A stretch of DNA of 6,057 nucleotides from Fimbriimonadales bacterium (GTDB lineage: Bacteria > Armatimonadota > Fimbriimonadia > Fimbriimonadales > Fimbriimonadaceae). The stretch is from assembly GCA_026392145.1 (NCBI GenBank), contig JAPLCS010000351.1:6317-12373 (forward strand). The letters run 5' to 3'. Both the position numbers and the translations under genes were made by a program. The notes beneath the pieces were generated by a model. That model was not told the origin of the DNA. It did not search any database and saw only the letters and a list, made by a program, of their open reading frames with translations. Positions 1 through 5,670 of this stretch are shown here, one piece after another (position 1 is the stretch's first letter; every line of letters begins with the position of its first letter).

Positions 1-2
1 AG

Positions 3-38
3 CTTCGAGCTGATTGGGACACGGATGGTGGTGCGTGA
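3..38 (+). CDS. Probable C-terminal tail of a VapC-partner antitoxin (5' end outside window)
   Basis: An open frame runs in from the left edge and ends with TGA at 36-38, giving the tail LRADWDTDGGA. Its stop overlaps the GTG start proposed for the PIN-domain toxin in a GTGA arrangement (35-38), the coupling usual for antitoxin-toxin pairs, where the antitoxin comes first. The short acidic, Trp-containing tail is compatible with an antitoxin C-terminus, but eleven residues cannot identify a family. A second frame is also open from base 1 to a TAA at 58-60 and would overlap the toxin by 26 bases, so the frame choice rests on the tight overlap and on context only. Confidence 0.3.
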   Translation, partial: LRADWDTDGGA

Positions 39-460
39 GTCGAATTCTAGTCGATACTAATATTCTGATTTACTTGTTCGAAGATGACTCCGTGTTTGGT
101 AGTCGGAGTCGACAGCTGTTTGAGAACATGAATTTAAGGAATGACACAGTTGTCGTGTCTTCGATGAGTGTTGGGGAGTTATTGGTTAAACCTAAGAAGG
201 ATGCCAACAGTGCGGTAGTCGCTCATTATTTGGAATTCTTTCAAAGCGGCTTGGTTGAAGTTGTGGATTTCAATGTATCTTGCTCTGAAACATTTTCAGA
301 CCTTCGAGCTCAGTTCGCCATTAAGTCTCCAGATGCCATTCAGTTGTCCTGCGCAAAAGAGGCAAGGTGTGATTTTATGGTTACAAATGACCTTCGATTA
401 TCAGGAATATTTCTACCTGGTTTACCGATAGTGTTGAGCTTAGGTACCTCTCCCATCTAG
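35..460 (+). CDS. vapC: VapC-family PIN-domain ribonuclease toxin
   Basis: A 141-residue protein, the usual size for VapC toxins, which are Mg2+-dependent endoribonucleases that cleave tRNA, rRNA or mRNA when freed from their antitoxin. The PIN fold acidic residues are all visible: D7 in the N-terminal strand ILVDTNILIYL, E48 in SVGELL, D100 in SPDAIQLSCA, and N118-D119 in FMVTNDLRL, so the enzyme should be active. I start it at GTG 35 rather than TTG 14: this puts DTN at residues 7-9 as in the family, gives a GTGA overlap with the preceding frame, and a GGATGG purine stretch lies just upstream at 23-28. The gene is about 42% G+C by hand count (61-420) against about 54% for lexA, consistent with horizontal acquisition. 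It converges on lexA with a 30-base gap that shows no convincing terminator. The RNA target and antitoxin class cannot be read from this window. Confidence 0.85.
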   Translation: MSRILVDTNILIYLFEDDSVFGSRSRQLFENMNLRNDTVVVSSMSVGELLVKPKKDANSAVVAHYLEFFQSGLVEVVDFNVSCSETFSDLRAQFAIKSPDAIQLSCAKEARCDFMVTNDLRLSGIFLPGLPIVLSLGTSPI

Positions 461-490
461 AATGGCTACTTAGATAAAGCGGCTTAATAA

Positions 491-1123
491 TCAGAAAGAG
501 AAGCCTTCATAGTCTCGGAAGAGACCGATGACTTTGCCGATGACTTCGGTTTCGGACGGGTCAACGTCGATGGGGTCATAGGATGGGTTGCTGGAAAGGA
601 GTTGCACTCCTTTTGCTGACTTTTGGATTCGTTTAATCGCGGCTTCTTCACCCACTCGAACCGCCATGATTTCGTTGGTTCGGAAGGTTTTTTGTGGTTT
701 GATGACCACTAGGTCGCGGGGCATGATGCCATCGCCGGTCATGGATTCTCCACGGACTCGGAGGAGGAAGGCACCTTCTGCGCTTTTCACCATGTCGGTG
801 GGAACTGGAATCATGCTCTCTATGTCTTGCTCGGCGAGGGTTGGAGAACCAGCAGCGATGGTACCGACGAGGGGAAGCATGGTGACTTTAGTGCTGCCTG
901 GCATGTATTTCGGGTGCACGAGTTTGATGGAGCGAGGTGTGTTGGTTCGGCTGATATAGCCTTTTCTCTCCAGAGCGTCTAGGTGGACGGTTACCCCTCG
1001 GAGCGAACCGATTTCGAATCGAGTTCCGATTTCTCGGATGGAGGGTGGATAACCTTCGCCTTCTACGTATTGCAAGATGAAGTCGAGGATGTCTTGTTGC
1101 CGCTTTGTGAGTCCTTTCGCCAT
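491..1123 (-). CDS. lexA: LexA, SOS-response transcriptional repressor and self-cleaving protease
   Basis: A 210-residue LexA, close to the family's usual length of about 200-230. Residues 1-70 form the winged helix-turn-helix DNA-binding domain (KRQQDILDFI, GYPPSIREIG, GVTVHLDALERKGYI). The C-terminal S24 protease domain carries the self-cleavage site A91-G92 in LVGTIAAGSP, the nucleophile S127 in RGESM, and the general-base lysine K164 in AAIKRI. All are intact, so RecA-stimulated autocleavage after DNA damage is expected. LexA represses DNA repair and often mutagenesis genes and usually its own gene. The ATG start gives the family-typical MAKGLTKRQQ opening; a partial ribosome-binding site AGGTAG (reverse of 1131-1136) sits seven bases before it. 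A near-consensus promoter with repeated motifs lies directly upstream and fits autoregulation. The recognition helix region (IGSLRGVTVHL) differs from E. coli LexA, so the operator may differ too. Confidence 0.96.
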   Translation of the reverse strand: MAKGLTKRQQDILDFILQYVEGEGYPPSIREIGTRFEIGSLRGVTVHLDALERKGYISRTNTPRSIKLVHPKYMPGSTKVTMLPLVGTIAAGSPTLAEQDIESMIPVPTDMVKSAEGAFLLRVRGESMTGDGIMPRDLVVIKPQKTFRTNEIMAVRVGEEAAIKRIQKSAKGVQLLSSNPSYDPIDVDPSETEVIGKVIGLFRDYEGFSF

Positions 1124-1127
1124 AGCA

Positions 1128-1172
1128 GTTCTACCTGTACCAGTAGACGTAGTATACGTTCTATTTGTCTAC
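1128..1172. promoter_or_regulatory. Candidate LexA operator region: repeated and inverted motifs over the lexA promoter
   Basis: Several symmetric or repeated elements overlap here. GTTCTA occurs at 1128-1133 and 1158-1163, exactly 30 bases apart, both continuing as three pyrimidine-rich bases then GT (GTTCTAcctGT, GTTCTAtttGT). ACGTA-GTA-TACGT (1147-1159) is an inverted repeat covering the lexA -10 box. GTAGAC (1143-1148) and GTCTAC (1167-1172) form a wider inverted repeat around it. The site matches neither the E. coli box (CTGT-N8-ACAG) nor the Bacillus box (CGAAC-N4-GTTCG). The first copy with its flank, GTTC-N5-GTAC, loosely resembles the cyanobacterial type. Which element is the operator is inference; position over the lexA promoter is the main argument. 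Confidence 0.45.
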
Positions 1173-1179
1173 ATGTCAA
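1151..1179 (-). promoter_or_regulatory. sigma70-type promoter of lexA
   Basis: Read on the minus strand, a perfect -35 box TTGACA (complement of 1174-1179) is followed after exactly 17 bases by TATACT (complement of 1151-1156), one base from the -10 consensus. Transcription would begin near 1143-1145 and give a leader of roughly 20 bases to the lexA ATG. The spacer and the leader each contain TAGAAC, so a repressor bound there would block RNA polymerase. This is the clearest promoter in the window. The start site is inferred from spacing. Confidence 0.8.
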
Positions 1180-1198
1180 GCAGTCGGGAACTAAAATT

Positions 1199-1207
1199 TG
1201 GCATAAT
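1199..1207 (+). promoter_or_regulatory. Possible extended -10 promoter for the rightward operon
   Basis: TG-G-CATAAT at 1199-1207 is an extended -10 element with one mismatch to TATAAT. It lies 30 bases before the TTG start of the first gene of the rightward operon. No good -35 box is found 17 bases upstream (AGCAGT at 1179-1184), which extended -10 promoters can tolerate. It sits about 27 bases beyond the lexA -35 box, so the two divergent promoters share about 57 bases. Confidence 0.35.
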
Positions 1208-1224
1208 AGGCTTCTTTAGTAGAA

Positions 1225-1232
1225 AAGGTGAG
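1225..1232 (+). promoter_or_regulatory. Ribosome-binding site that fixes a TTG start
   Basis: AAGGTGAG pairs well with the 3' end of 16S rRNA and stands five bases before TTG 1238. There is no ATG or GTG near that would keep the basic and hydrophobic export segment intact; the next in-frame ATG (residue 27) is inside that segment. This supports TTG as the true start of the foldase-like gene. Confidence 0.6.
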
Positions 1233-1237
1233 TCAAG

Positions 1238-2974
1238 TTGTCCATCAGTAATTTTCAGGAAAAGTTCATTAAGGGTCCGATTGGGAAGGCAGTTTTGCTG
1301 TTCTCTGCCGTTGGAATGTTGGTTGTTGGTTTCTCGAGTTGCGGTCGCACTGCTCAACTCGCTGCTCTAGATGAGAAAGGGAATAAACAGGTTCCTTTTG
1401 CCACTGTTGGCAGCGTAGAGCTTCCGGTTGCCTGGATTGACCAGTTCATTGAGGAGCAGACCAAACAGTTTCCTCCTGGGATGATGGATTCTATTGGACC
1501 TACCTACAAGGCAGGAATGTACGCCCAGGCCGTGAATCAGCTGATTAGCCAGGCTCACTTGTATGAATATGCTTCGAGAAATGGCTACAAGTCAGACAAT
1601 GAAGATTTGTTGAAGATGCTGAAGATTGATTCTGAGGCCACCTTCAAAGCGGATATTAAGCAAAAGTTGATTGATGCGAAGCAACTTCCAGCTACTGCCA
1701 CTGATGCGGATCTCGATAAAAAGATTGCTGAACTTGCCCCGGGTAAGACGTTTGTGGCGATTTATAAGGAGCAGAAAGAGCAAGTTGACAAGGTTCTGAA
1801 TGACAAGTCCAAGCGACCGCTTGCGGTTATGTCTTTGGCGGCTCAGTACATGACTCAGAAACTTGAAGCGGGAATGAAGCCGACGGATGATGACGTCAAG
1901 AAGAGCTTTGAGGTTTTTGATGTCAAGCAGATTACGGTGAAGACTTCGGCGACAGTGACTGATGCACAGGCAAAAGAAAAGGCTCAGAAGGCTTATGATG
2001 CACTGAAGACGGGTACGAGCTTTGAGGCGGCGATGATGACTTACAGCGAGGAGCCAGCACCAGCGGGCAAGCAAAAGTCGGACAATATTTTGTCGGTTTC
2101 TAAGGCTCAGATCGAAAGCTCGCCGGACATGAAGCCGATTTTGGCGCTTCAGCCTGGTGACTACACCACACCTACGAAGGTGTTTGACGGATACTCGATA
2201 TTCAAGTATGCCGGAAAGAAGGTGAACACTCCTAAGGACTACGATGCTAACAAGGATAACTACCGAAAGCAATTTGTATCCTCGGAAGTGAATCGGAAGA
2301 TTACTGAAGAGTTGAAAGTAGTGAGTAAGGAAGTTGAACCTCGCTTTAGCGTGAAGGCCTATGAAGCTGCTTACCTGTTTGGTAAAGCTTCGATGCCAGA
2401 GGGAGCGGATGCTCTTGCTCCTAACACCACCGCTTTCCAAAAGGTGATTGATGTTGCGAAGCAAGCCAATGCGAATGAGCCTGGGTTTAAGATGGCGGTC
2501 GAACTTCAGCTTGCTGCGATAGAGCGGATGGCGACTGTTCCTGGTGCGGATGTTGCCAAACTGAAGCCACAGCGCATTGAGATCATTACGAAGTACCTTG
2601 AGTTTAGCGACTTGTGGCAGTACCGAAAGGAGCTTATTGATGCTTACAAAGAAGAGAAGAACGGCGATAAGGCCTACAACGCTCTCTTGGTTGCGCTTGA
2701 TAAGAACAATAAGTACGACCAAGCTGGTCAGCAGAATTATTCTGAAATTTCAGGCAAGTATCTTGAGTTGAAGAGTGCTGGGTTGGTGAAACCAGAGCAA
2801 GAGAAGGAATTCATTGCTAAGCAGGAACAATGGCAAAAGGAAAAGAAAACTTACGACGAAATGGTAGCAAGGGAAAAGGCACTTCAGGAAGCAGAACAGA
2901 AGAAAGCCGCCGAAGAAGCCAAGAAAGCCGCAGCCAGCGCACCGAAGAGCGAGTCAAAGCCGAAGGGCAAGTAA
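1238..2974 (+). CDS. Exported SurA/PpiD-like parvulin-domain protein (putative periplasmic foldase or chaperone)
   Basis: A 578-residue envelope protein. Residues 11-18 are basic and 19-34 hydrophobic, followed by FSSC-G: either a lipoprotein signal with an unusual lipobox (lipidated C35) or a membrane anchor. Residues 55-225 are helical and resemble the chaperone arm of SurA/PpiD proteins. Residues about 229-327 match the parvulin (PpiC rotamase) pattern: a beta strand, the helix AKEKAQKAYDALKTGTSFEAA, MTYSEE, then LALQPGDYTTPTKVFDGYSIFKY. The family's catalytic histidines seem replaced (KQITV for the usual HILV; GYSI for GYHI), so prolyl isomerase activity is doubtful and a chaperone role more likely. 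Residues 370-515 are helical with a TPR-like look, and 519-578 form a charged Lys/Ala/Glu tail, probably coiled coil then disorder. First gene of the operon; its tail overlaps rsmI. The client proteins are unknown; the nearby export gene is a contextual hint only. Confidence 0.8.
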   Translation: MSISNFQEKFIKGPIGKAVLLFSAVGMLVVGFSSCGRTAQLAALDEKGNKQVPFATVGSVELPVAWIDQFIEEQTKQFPPGMMDSIGPTYKAGMYAQAVNQLISQAHLYEYASRNGYKSDNEDLLKMLKIDSEATFKADIKQKLIDAKQLPATATDADLDKKIAELAPGKTFVAIYKEQKEQVDKVLNDKSKRPLAVMSLAAQYMTQKLEAGMKPTDDDVKKSFEVFDVKQITVKTSATVTDAQAKEKAQKAYDALKTGTSFEAAMMTYSEEPAPAGKQKSDNILSVSKAQIESSPDMKPILALQPGDYTTPTKVFDGYSIFKYAGKKVNTPKDYDANKDNYRKQFVSSEVNRKITEELKVVSKEVEPRFSVKAYEAAYLFGKASMPEGADALAPNTTAFQKVIDVAKQANANEPGFKMAVELQLAAIERMATVPGADVAKLKPQRIEIITKYLEFSDLWQYRKELIDAYKEEKNGDKAYNALLVALDKNNKYDQAGQQNYSEISGKYLELKSAGLVKPEQEKEFIAKQEQWQKEKKTYDEMVAREKALQEAEQKKAAEEAKKAAASAPKSESKPKGK

Positions 2975-3726
2975 CCCCTAAGCTCACGCTCATCGCCACA
3001 CCCATCGGAAACCTAGGAGACATGTCTCCTAGGTCCGTTGTGGCATTAAAGGAAGCCGATTTTTGGATTGTTGAGGACACCCGCATTAGTTCCAAGCTGG
3101 GTTATGTCCTTGAAGTGCGAAAGCATATGAAGGTTGCGCATGATCATTCTCAAGATGGGGCTCTGAATCGAATTCTTGATGAGATTGAGGAGGGCAAACA
3201 TGCGGTGCTTATGACAGATGGTGGAGCCCCAGCGGTGAGCGATCCTGGTTCGAGGCTGGTGGATCTTGCTCATGAGCGTGGGATTGAAGTGGATGCCATT
3301 CCGGGGCCTTCGGCGGTTATTAATTCGTTAATGTTGTCGGGATTTTTTGCCCAGCGTTTTGCGTTTTTGGGCTTTTTGGGTCGGACTCCAGGGGATATCA
3401 AAAAGGAGCTGCTCCCGTTTGTGGACTCTCCTTATTCTTTGGTGCTATTTGAGAGTCCTCATCGTTTTAGAAAGCTCTTGGAAGTTGCTGGGCAGGTGCT
3501 TGGTGAGCGGCGGTATGCGATTTGTCGGGAAATAACTAAGGCAAATCAGCAAGTTTTCAGAAACATTTTGCCGACAATTCCTAATGAAGCAGAAGTGATT
3601 GGTAAAGGTGAATTTACGATTGTTATCGAAGGTCGCCGAAAGTCACGAGAACGAGCTTCGCAGGATTTTGTTGGGCAATGGAACTCACACAGCGAGCAGG
3701 AACAGGAAGACCTTTCGGACGAGTAA
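2830..3726 (+). CDS. rsmI: RsmI, 16S rRNA (cytidine-1402-2'-O)-methyltransferase; start uncertain
   Basis: RsmI uses S-adenosylmethionine to methylate the 2'-oxygen of C1402 in the decoding centre of 16S rRNA, complementing RsmH. The TP-methylase motifs appear in order (numbered from ATG 2830): TPIGNLGDM 57-65, VEDTR 81-85, GGAPAVSDPG 131-140, AIPGPSAV 157-163, FLGFLGRTPG 179-188, LFESPHR 206-212, REITK 233-237 and KGEFTIVIEG 259-268. The start is a problem. The only ATG, GTG, TTG or CTG before TPIGNL is ATG 2830, which gives a 145-base overlap with the upstream gene and a 47-residue basic, Ser/Arg-rich extension not typical of the family. Family-like length would begin at GTA 2971 (251 residues), whose bases overlap the upstream stop as GTAA. 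AGGA lies three bases before ATG 2830. The 30-residue tail after VIEG is variable and its end overlaps the next gene by 49 bases. Function is secure; the N-terminus is not. Confidence 0.93.
   Translation: MAKGKENLRRNGSKGKGTSGSRTEESRRRSQESRSQRTEERVKAEGQVTPKLTLIATPIGNLGDMSPRSVVALKEADFWIVEDTRISSKLGYVLEVRKHMKVAHDHSQDGALNRILDEIEEGKHAVLMTDGGAPAVSDPGSRLVDLAHERGIEVDAIPGPSAVINSLMLSGFFAQRFAFLGFLGRTPGDIKKELLPFVDSPYSLVLFESPHRFRKLLEVAGQVLGERRYAICREITKANQQVFRNILPTIPNEAEVIGKGEFTIVIEGRRKSRERASQDFVGQWNSHSEQEQEDLSDE
3011..3034. repeat. 24-bp perfect palindrome inside rsmI
   Basis: The half-site ACCTAGGAGACA (3011-3022) is followed immediately by its exact reverse complement TGTCTCCTAGGT (3023-3034). In RNA it can fold as a 10-bp stem closed by a CAUG loop, located 37 bases after the stop of the upstream gene. 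It encodes NLGDMSPR of RsmI, a conserved stretch, so amino-acid constraint and codon choice together produce it. It contains AGGAG two bases before an in-frame ATG (3022). Twelve matching pairs in a row are expected about once in 17 million positions for equal base use. No poly-T follows, so it is not a standard terminator. Function unknown. Confidence 0.9.
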
Positions 3727-4709
3727 GCAAAACTTCGGCTGCCTTGGTATTGGCGGGTAGTTTCTTGCTGATTGATTCTGTGTACGGAAATTTGAATGTT
3801 CTTTCTGGTGCTCTGATATGTGGACCGGCCATAAAAGATTCGGGTGAGCGTGAGAGCTACCGGTTGCAACCTGAAGATGTGGTCAGGATTAAAGTTTTTA
3901 ATCAGCAGCAAATTGATGCTGAAATTCCCGTGGGTGTTGACGGCATGATTTCCGCTCCGTTTGTGGGAGGGCTGAAGGTCGAAGGGAAGACTTTGGACGA
4001 GGTTCAAAAGGATCTCTTGCAGATGTATAAGACGCAACTGAAGTTGCGTGACCCGATTGTCTCGGTGACTATTGTTGCCTATCGGCGCTTGAAGGCGAGT
4101 GTGAGTGGGATGGTTCAGCGTTCTGGAGATGTGGCGATTCGTCCTGGGGATACGATCATGACTTTGTTTGCTGCGGGAGGAGAGGTGGTAGACCAATCTG
4201 ACCTGCGACGAGCGACCTTGAGGCGACGGGGCTCGAAGGAGTTGATTCCTATTGATTTGTATGCGCTTCACGCTCAGGGTGACAACTCTCAGAACTATGA
4301 AGTCAAGGATGGAGACAACCTCGACATTCCTCGTGAGGAGAGAAATCGAATTCTGGTGTTGGGAGCCATTAAGCAGCCGGGGATGTACCCGTATCGGGAA
4401 ACGATGCGACTTTCGGATGCGATTGGTGTAGCGGGTGGAGAGATTCGATACCTGTCAAGATTTTCCAAAGTGTTTATTTTGCGGGAGATTATCGGGCAAC
4501 CCGGAGAATATAAGCGCATTGACGCCGACTACGTAAAATTTGTCAAAGGAAACGACTTCAAGCAGAACGTGAAGTTGATGCCCGGGGACTTTATTTATGT
4601 GCCTGAAACTAACACGCCAGATGCAAATCAGCTGCAATCCTACGTGAACTCAGCGTTCATTCTGAACACCTTTGGTGGTTTCTTTGGTCTCAGGCTGTTC
4701 GGTAACTAG
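3678..4709 (+). CDS. Wza-type polysaccharide export protein (Poly_export and two SLBB domains)
   Basis: A 343-residue exported protein of the outer-membrane polysaccharide export family, which forms the periplasmic and outer-membrane channel for capsule or exopolysaccharide and works with a Wzc-like inner-membrane partner. Residues 1-37 look like a signal peptide: basic start (R6, R11, R15, K18), hydrophobic 20-32, and possible cleavage near SVYG 34-37. ALIC at 45-48 is a poor lipobox, so the lipid anchor of Wza is probably absent. Poly_export covers about 60-135 (YRLQPEDVVRIKVF, VGVDGMISAPFVGGLKVEG). Two SLBB units follow: 137-215 (ASVSGMVQRSGDVAIRPGDT) and 224-308 (ILVLGAIKQPGMYPYRETM, PGDFIYVP). 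The hydrophobic C-terminus 322-343 may contribute to the outer-membrane part. ATG 3678 overlaps rsmI by 49 bases with only a weak ribosome site; the later TTG 3744 or 3750 would lose the basic part of the signal. No glycosyltransferase, Wzc or polymerase gene is nearby here, so the exported polymer is unknown. Confidence 0.88.
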   Translation: MELTQRAGTGRPFGRVSKTSAALVLAGSFLLIDSVYGNLNVLSGALICGPAIKDSGERESYRLQPEDVVRIKVFNQQQIDAEIPVGVDGMISAPFVGGLKVEGKTLDEVQKDLLQMYKTQLKLRDPIVSVTIVAYRRLKASVSGMVQRSGDVAIRPGDTIMTLFAAGGEVVDQSDLRRATLRRRGSKELIPIDLYALHAQGDNSQNYEVKDGDNLDIPREERNRILVLGAIKQPGMYPYRETMRLSDAIGVAGGEIRYLSRFSKVFILREIIGQPGEYKRIDADYVKFVKGNDFKQNVKLMPGDFIYVPETNTPDANQLQSYVNSAFILNTFGGFFGLRLFGN

Positions 4710-4715
4710 TTTGTT

Positions 4716-5648
4716 CTAGTCAAGAATCTTGTTCATGATGGCCGCGAGGCGATAGCCTGCGAGCACCGCTTGCTTTTTGCACAGGAGAAGCTGGTCGGCT
4801 AGGTACTTACTACTCGGCCTGTCTTTGGGTTGGAGACCGTCGTAGGCGAATTTATCGGCTAGCTTGGCTCCGTTGTTAATCCAGTCCATGACGTCGAGAT
4901 TTTTCACTTCTTTTTCGGATGGTTGGAGGGCTGGATCGGAGGTCCATCGCTTGGTCACTTCCTCGATATTTGGTGATAAACCAGCTTCTCGGTCTGCCTT
5001 GATGGCCGCTCCGATGGCACCGTCCCAAAATCCGTGGAGCCGAAGTTCGCGGTCTTGATCTGGGGACTTAATCATAAACTTATTGCCCCCGGCGTCTCCT
5101 TCTTCGTGGTGTTCATGGTTGCTGACGCAGTGCAGTGGTTGGTGGAGGTCGCCGACTATGTGATTGATCCAATAGGACCACCAGCATTGCATCTTGGGGT
5201 CTTTGGTCTTGGCTAGCTCCGCTTGCGCCATGGTGAGGGCCGCGTAGGCATTGGACGTATCAACTCCTGGCTTGGCACCTTTGAATCGTATGGGGATATC
5301 GTAGTAGTGCCACGTTTTGCATCTCACACCTTCGCTCCCGATGCTCTCAATGTCTTTGTTGAATATTGAGTTCATGGTGGGAATGATGGGCTCGAAAATG
5401 GTTTCGGTGTTTCCTTTCATGAAGTCCGAAAAGGTGCTTGCATCTTGCCATGCTTTACGGGTGTCAGAGTTTCTGAAGCGTGGTTCGCCAGCGTTGAGAA
5501 TGACTGTCAATCGAGCCTTTGCTTTGGGAGTGAGCTTGGACCACGCGATATCGGCGATTTGGTTGTGACCATCCGCGCTCCAGGCTAGTCCTTGGAACGG
5601 TAAAAGGGCAATAAGTCCAAGACCTACAATTGTTCGTTTCATGTTCAT
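4716..5648 (-). CDS. Exported S1/P1-family zinc nuclease (single-strand nuclease / 3'-nucleotidase)
   Basis: A 310-residue secreted enzyme of the S1/P1 nuclease family, which uses three zinc ions to cut single-stranded DNA and RNA and to remove 3'-phosphates. A signal peptide (residues 1-22, ending GLA) is followed by W23, and the family needs this free N-terminal tryptophan as a zinc ligand after cleavage, which supports both the start and the cleavage site. All nine expected ligands can be assigned: W23, H28 (WSADGH), D69 (WQDAS), H114 (WHYYDIP), H163, D167 and H173 (NHIVGDLHQPLH), H205 and D209 (LHGFWD). DAGGN (185-189) is also typical. Start is ATG 5646-5648; ATG 5640-5642 two codons later is possible, with GAGA just upstream. 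It lies 22 bases after argG on the same strand, so the two are probably cotranscribed. Likely roles are nutrient scavenging of nucleic acids or extracellular DNA turnover; the substrate is not shown by the sequence. Confidence 0.93.
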   Translation of the reverse strand: MNMKRTIVGLGLIALLPFQGLAWSADGHNQIADIAWSKLTPKAKARLTVILNAGEPRFRNSDTRKAWQDASTFSDFMKGNTETIFEPIIPTMNSIFNKDIESIGSEGVRCKTWHYYDIPIRFKGAKPGVDTSNAYAALTMAQAELAKTKDPKMQCWWSYWINHIVGDLHQPLHCVSNHEHHEEGDAGGNKFMIKSPDQDRELRLHGFWDGAIGAAIKADREAGLSPNIEEVTKRWTSDPALQPSEKEVKNLDVMDWINNGAKLADKFAYDGLQPKDRPSSKYLADQLLLCKKQAVLAGYRLAAIMNKILD

Positions 5649-5670
5649 ATTCTCTGTGTTGTTACTGAGT

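Noticed and set aside
14..34. TTG 14 as the vapC start
   Set aside because: It adds seven residues (MGHGWWC) not expected before the PIN N-terminal strand and misses the GTGA overlap.
481..505. GGCTT/AAGCC inverted repeat at the lexA and vapC 3' junction, considered as a terminator
   Set aside because: A five-bp stem with a 15-base loop and no T tract is not convincing.
595..613. AAAGGAGT-TGC-ACTCCTTT inverted repeat in the lexA coding region
   Set aside because: Eight-base arms with a short loop are expected about once by chance in a window this long, and the repeat is internal to conserved coding sequence.
588..959. Plus-strand open frame opposite lexA
   Set aside because: lexA is certain from its motifs, and this frame shows no recognisable protein.
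1592..2722. A 376-codon open frame on the minus strand opposite the foldase gene
   Set aside because: It lies wholly within a well-supported gene, its Leu/Arg-rich translation is what a Lys/Ala/Glu-rich gene gives on the other strand, and no domain or ribosome site is visible.
4032..4049. ACGCAACT-GA-AGTTGCGT inverted repeat in the export gene
   Set aside because: It could fold as a seven-bp hairpin, but arms of this length occur by chance and the position has no regulatory context.
3546..4271. A 241-codon minus-strand open frame opposite the rsmI end and the export gene
   Set aside because: Composition is antisense-like and the plus-strand frames have clear family motifs.
4705..4720. ACTAG/CTAGT inverted repeat containing both converging stop codons, considered as a bidirectional terminator
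   Set aside because: Five A+T-rich pairs with a six-base loop and no T tract on either side are too weak; the symmetry follows partly from facing TAG stops.
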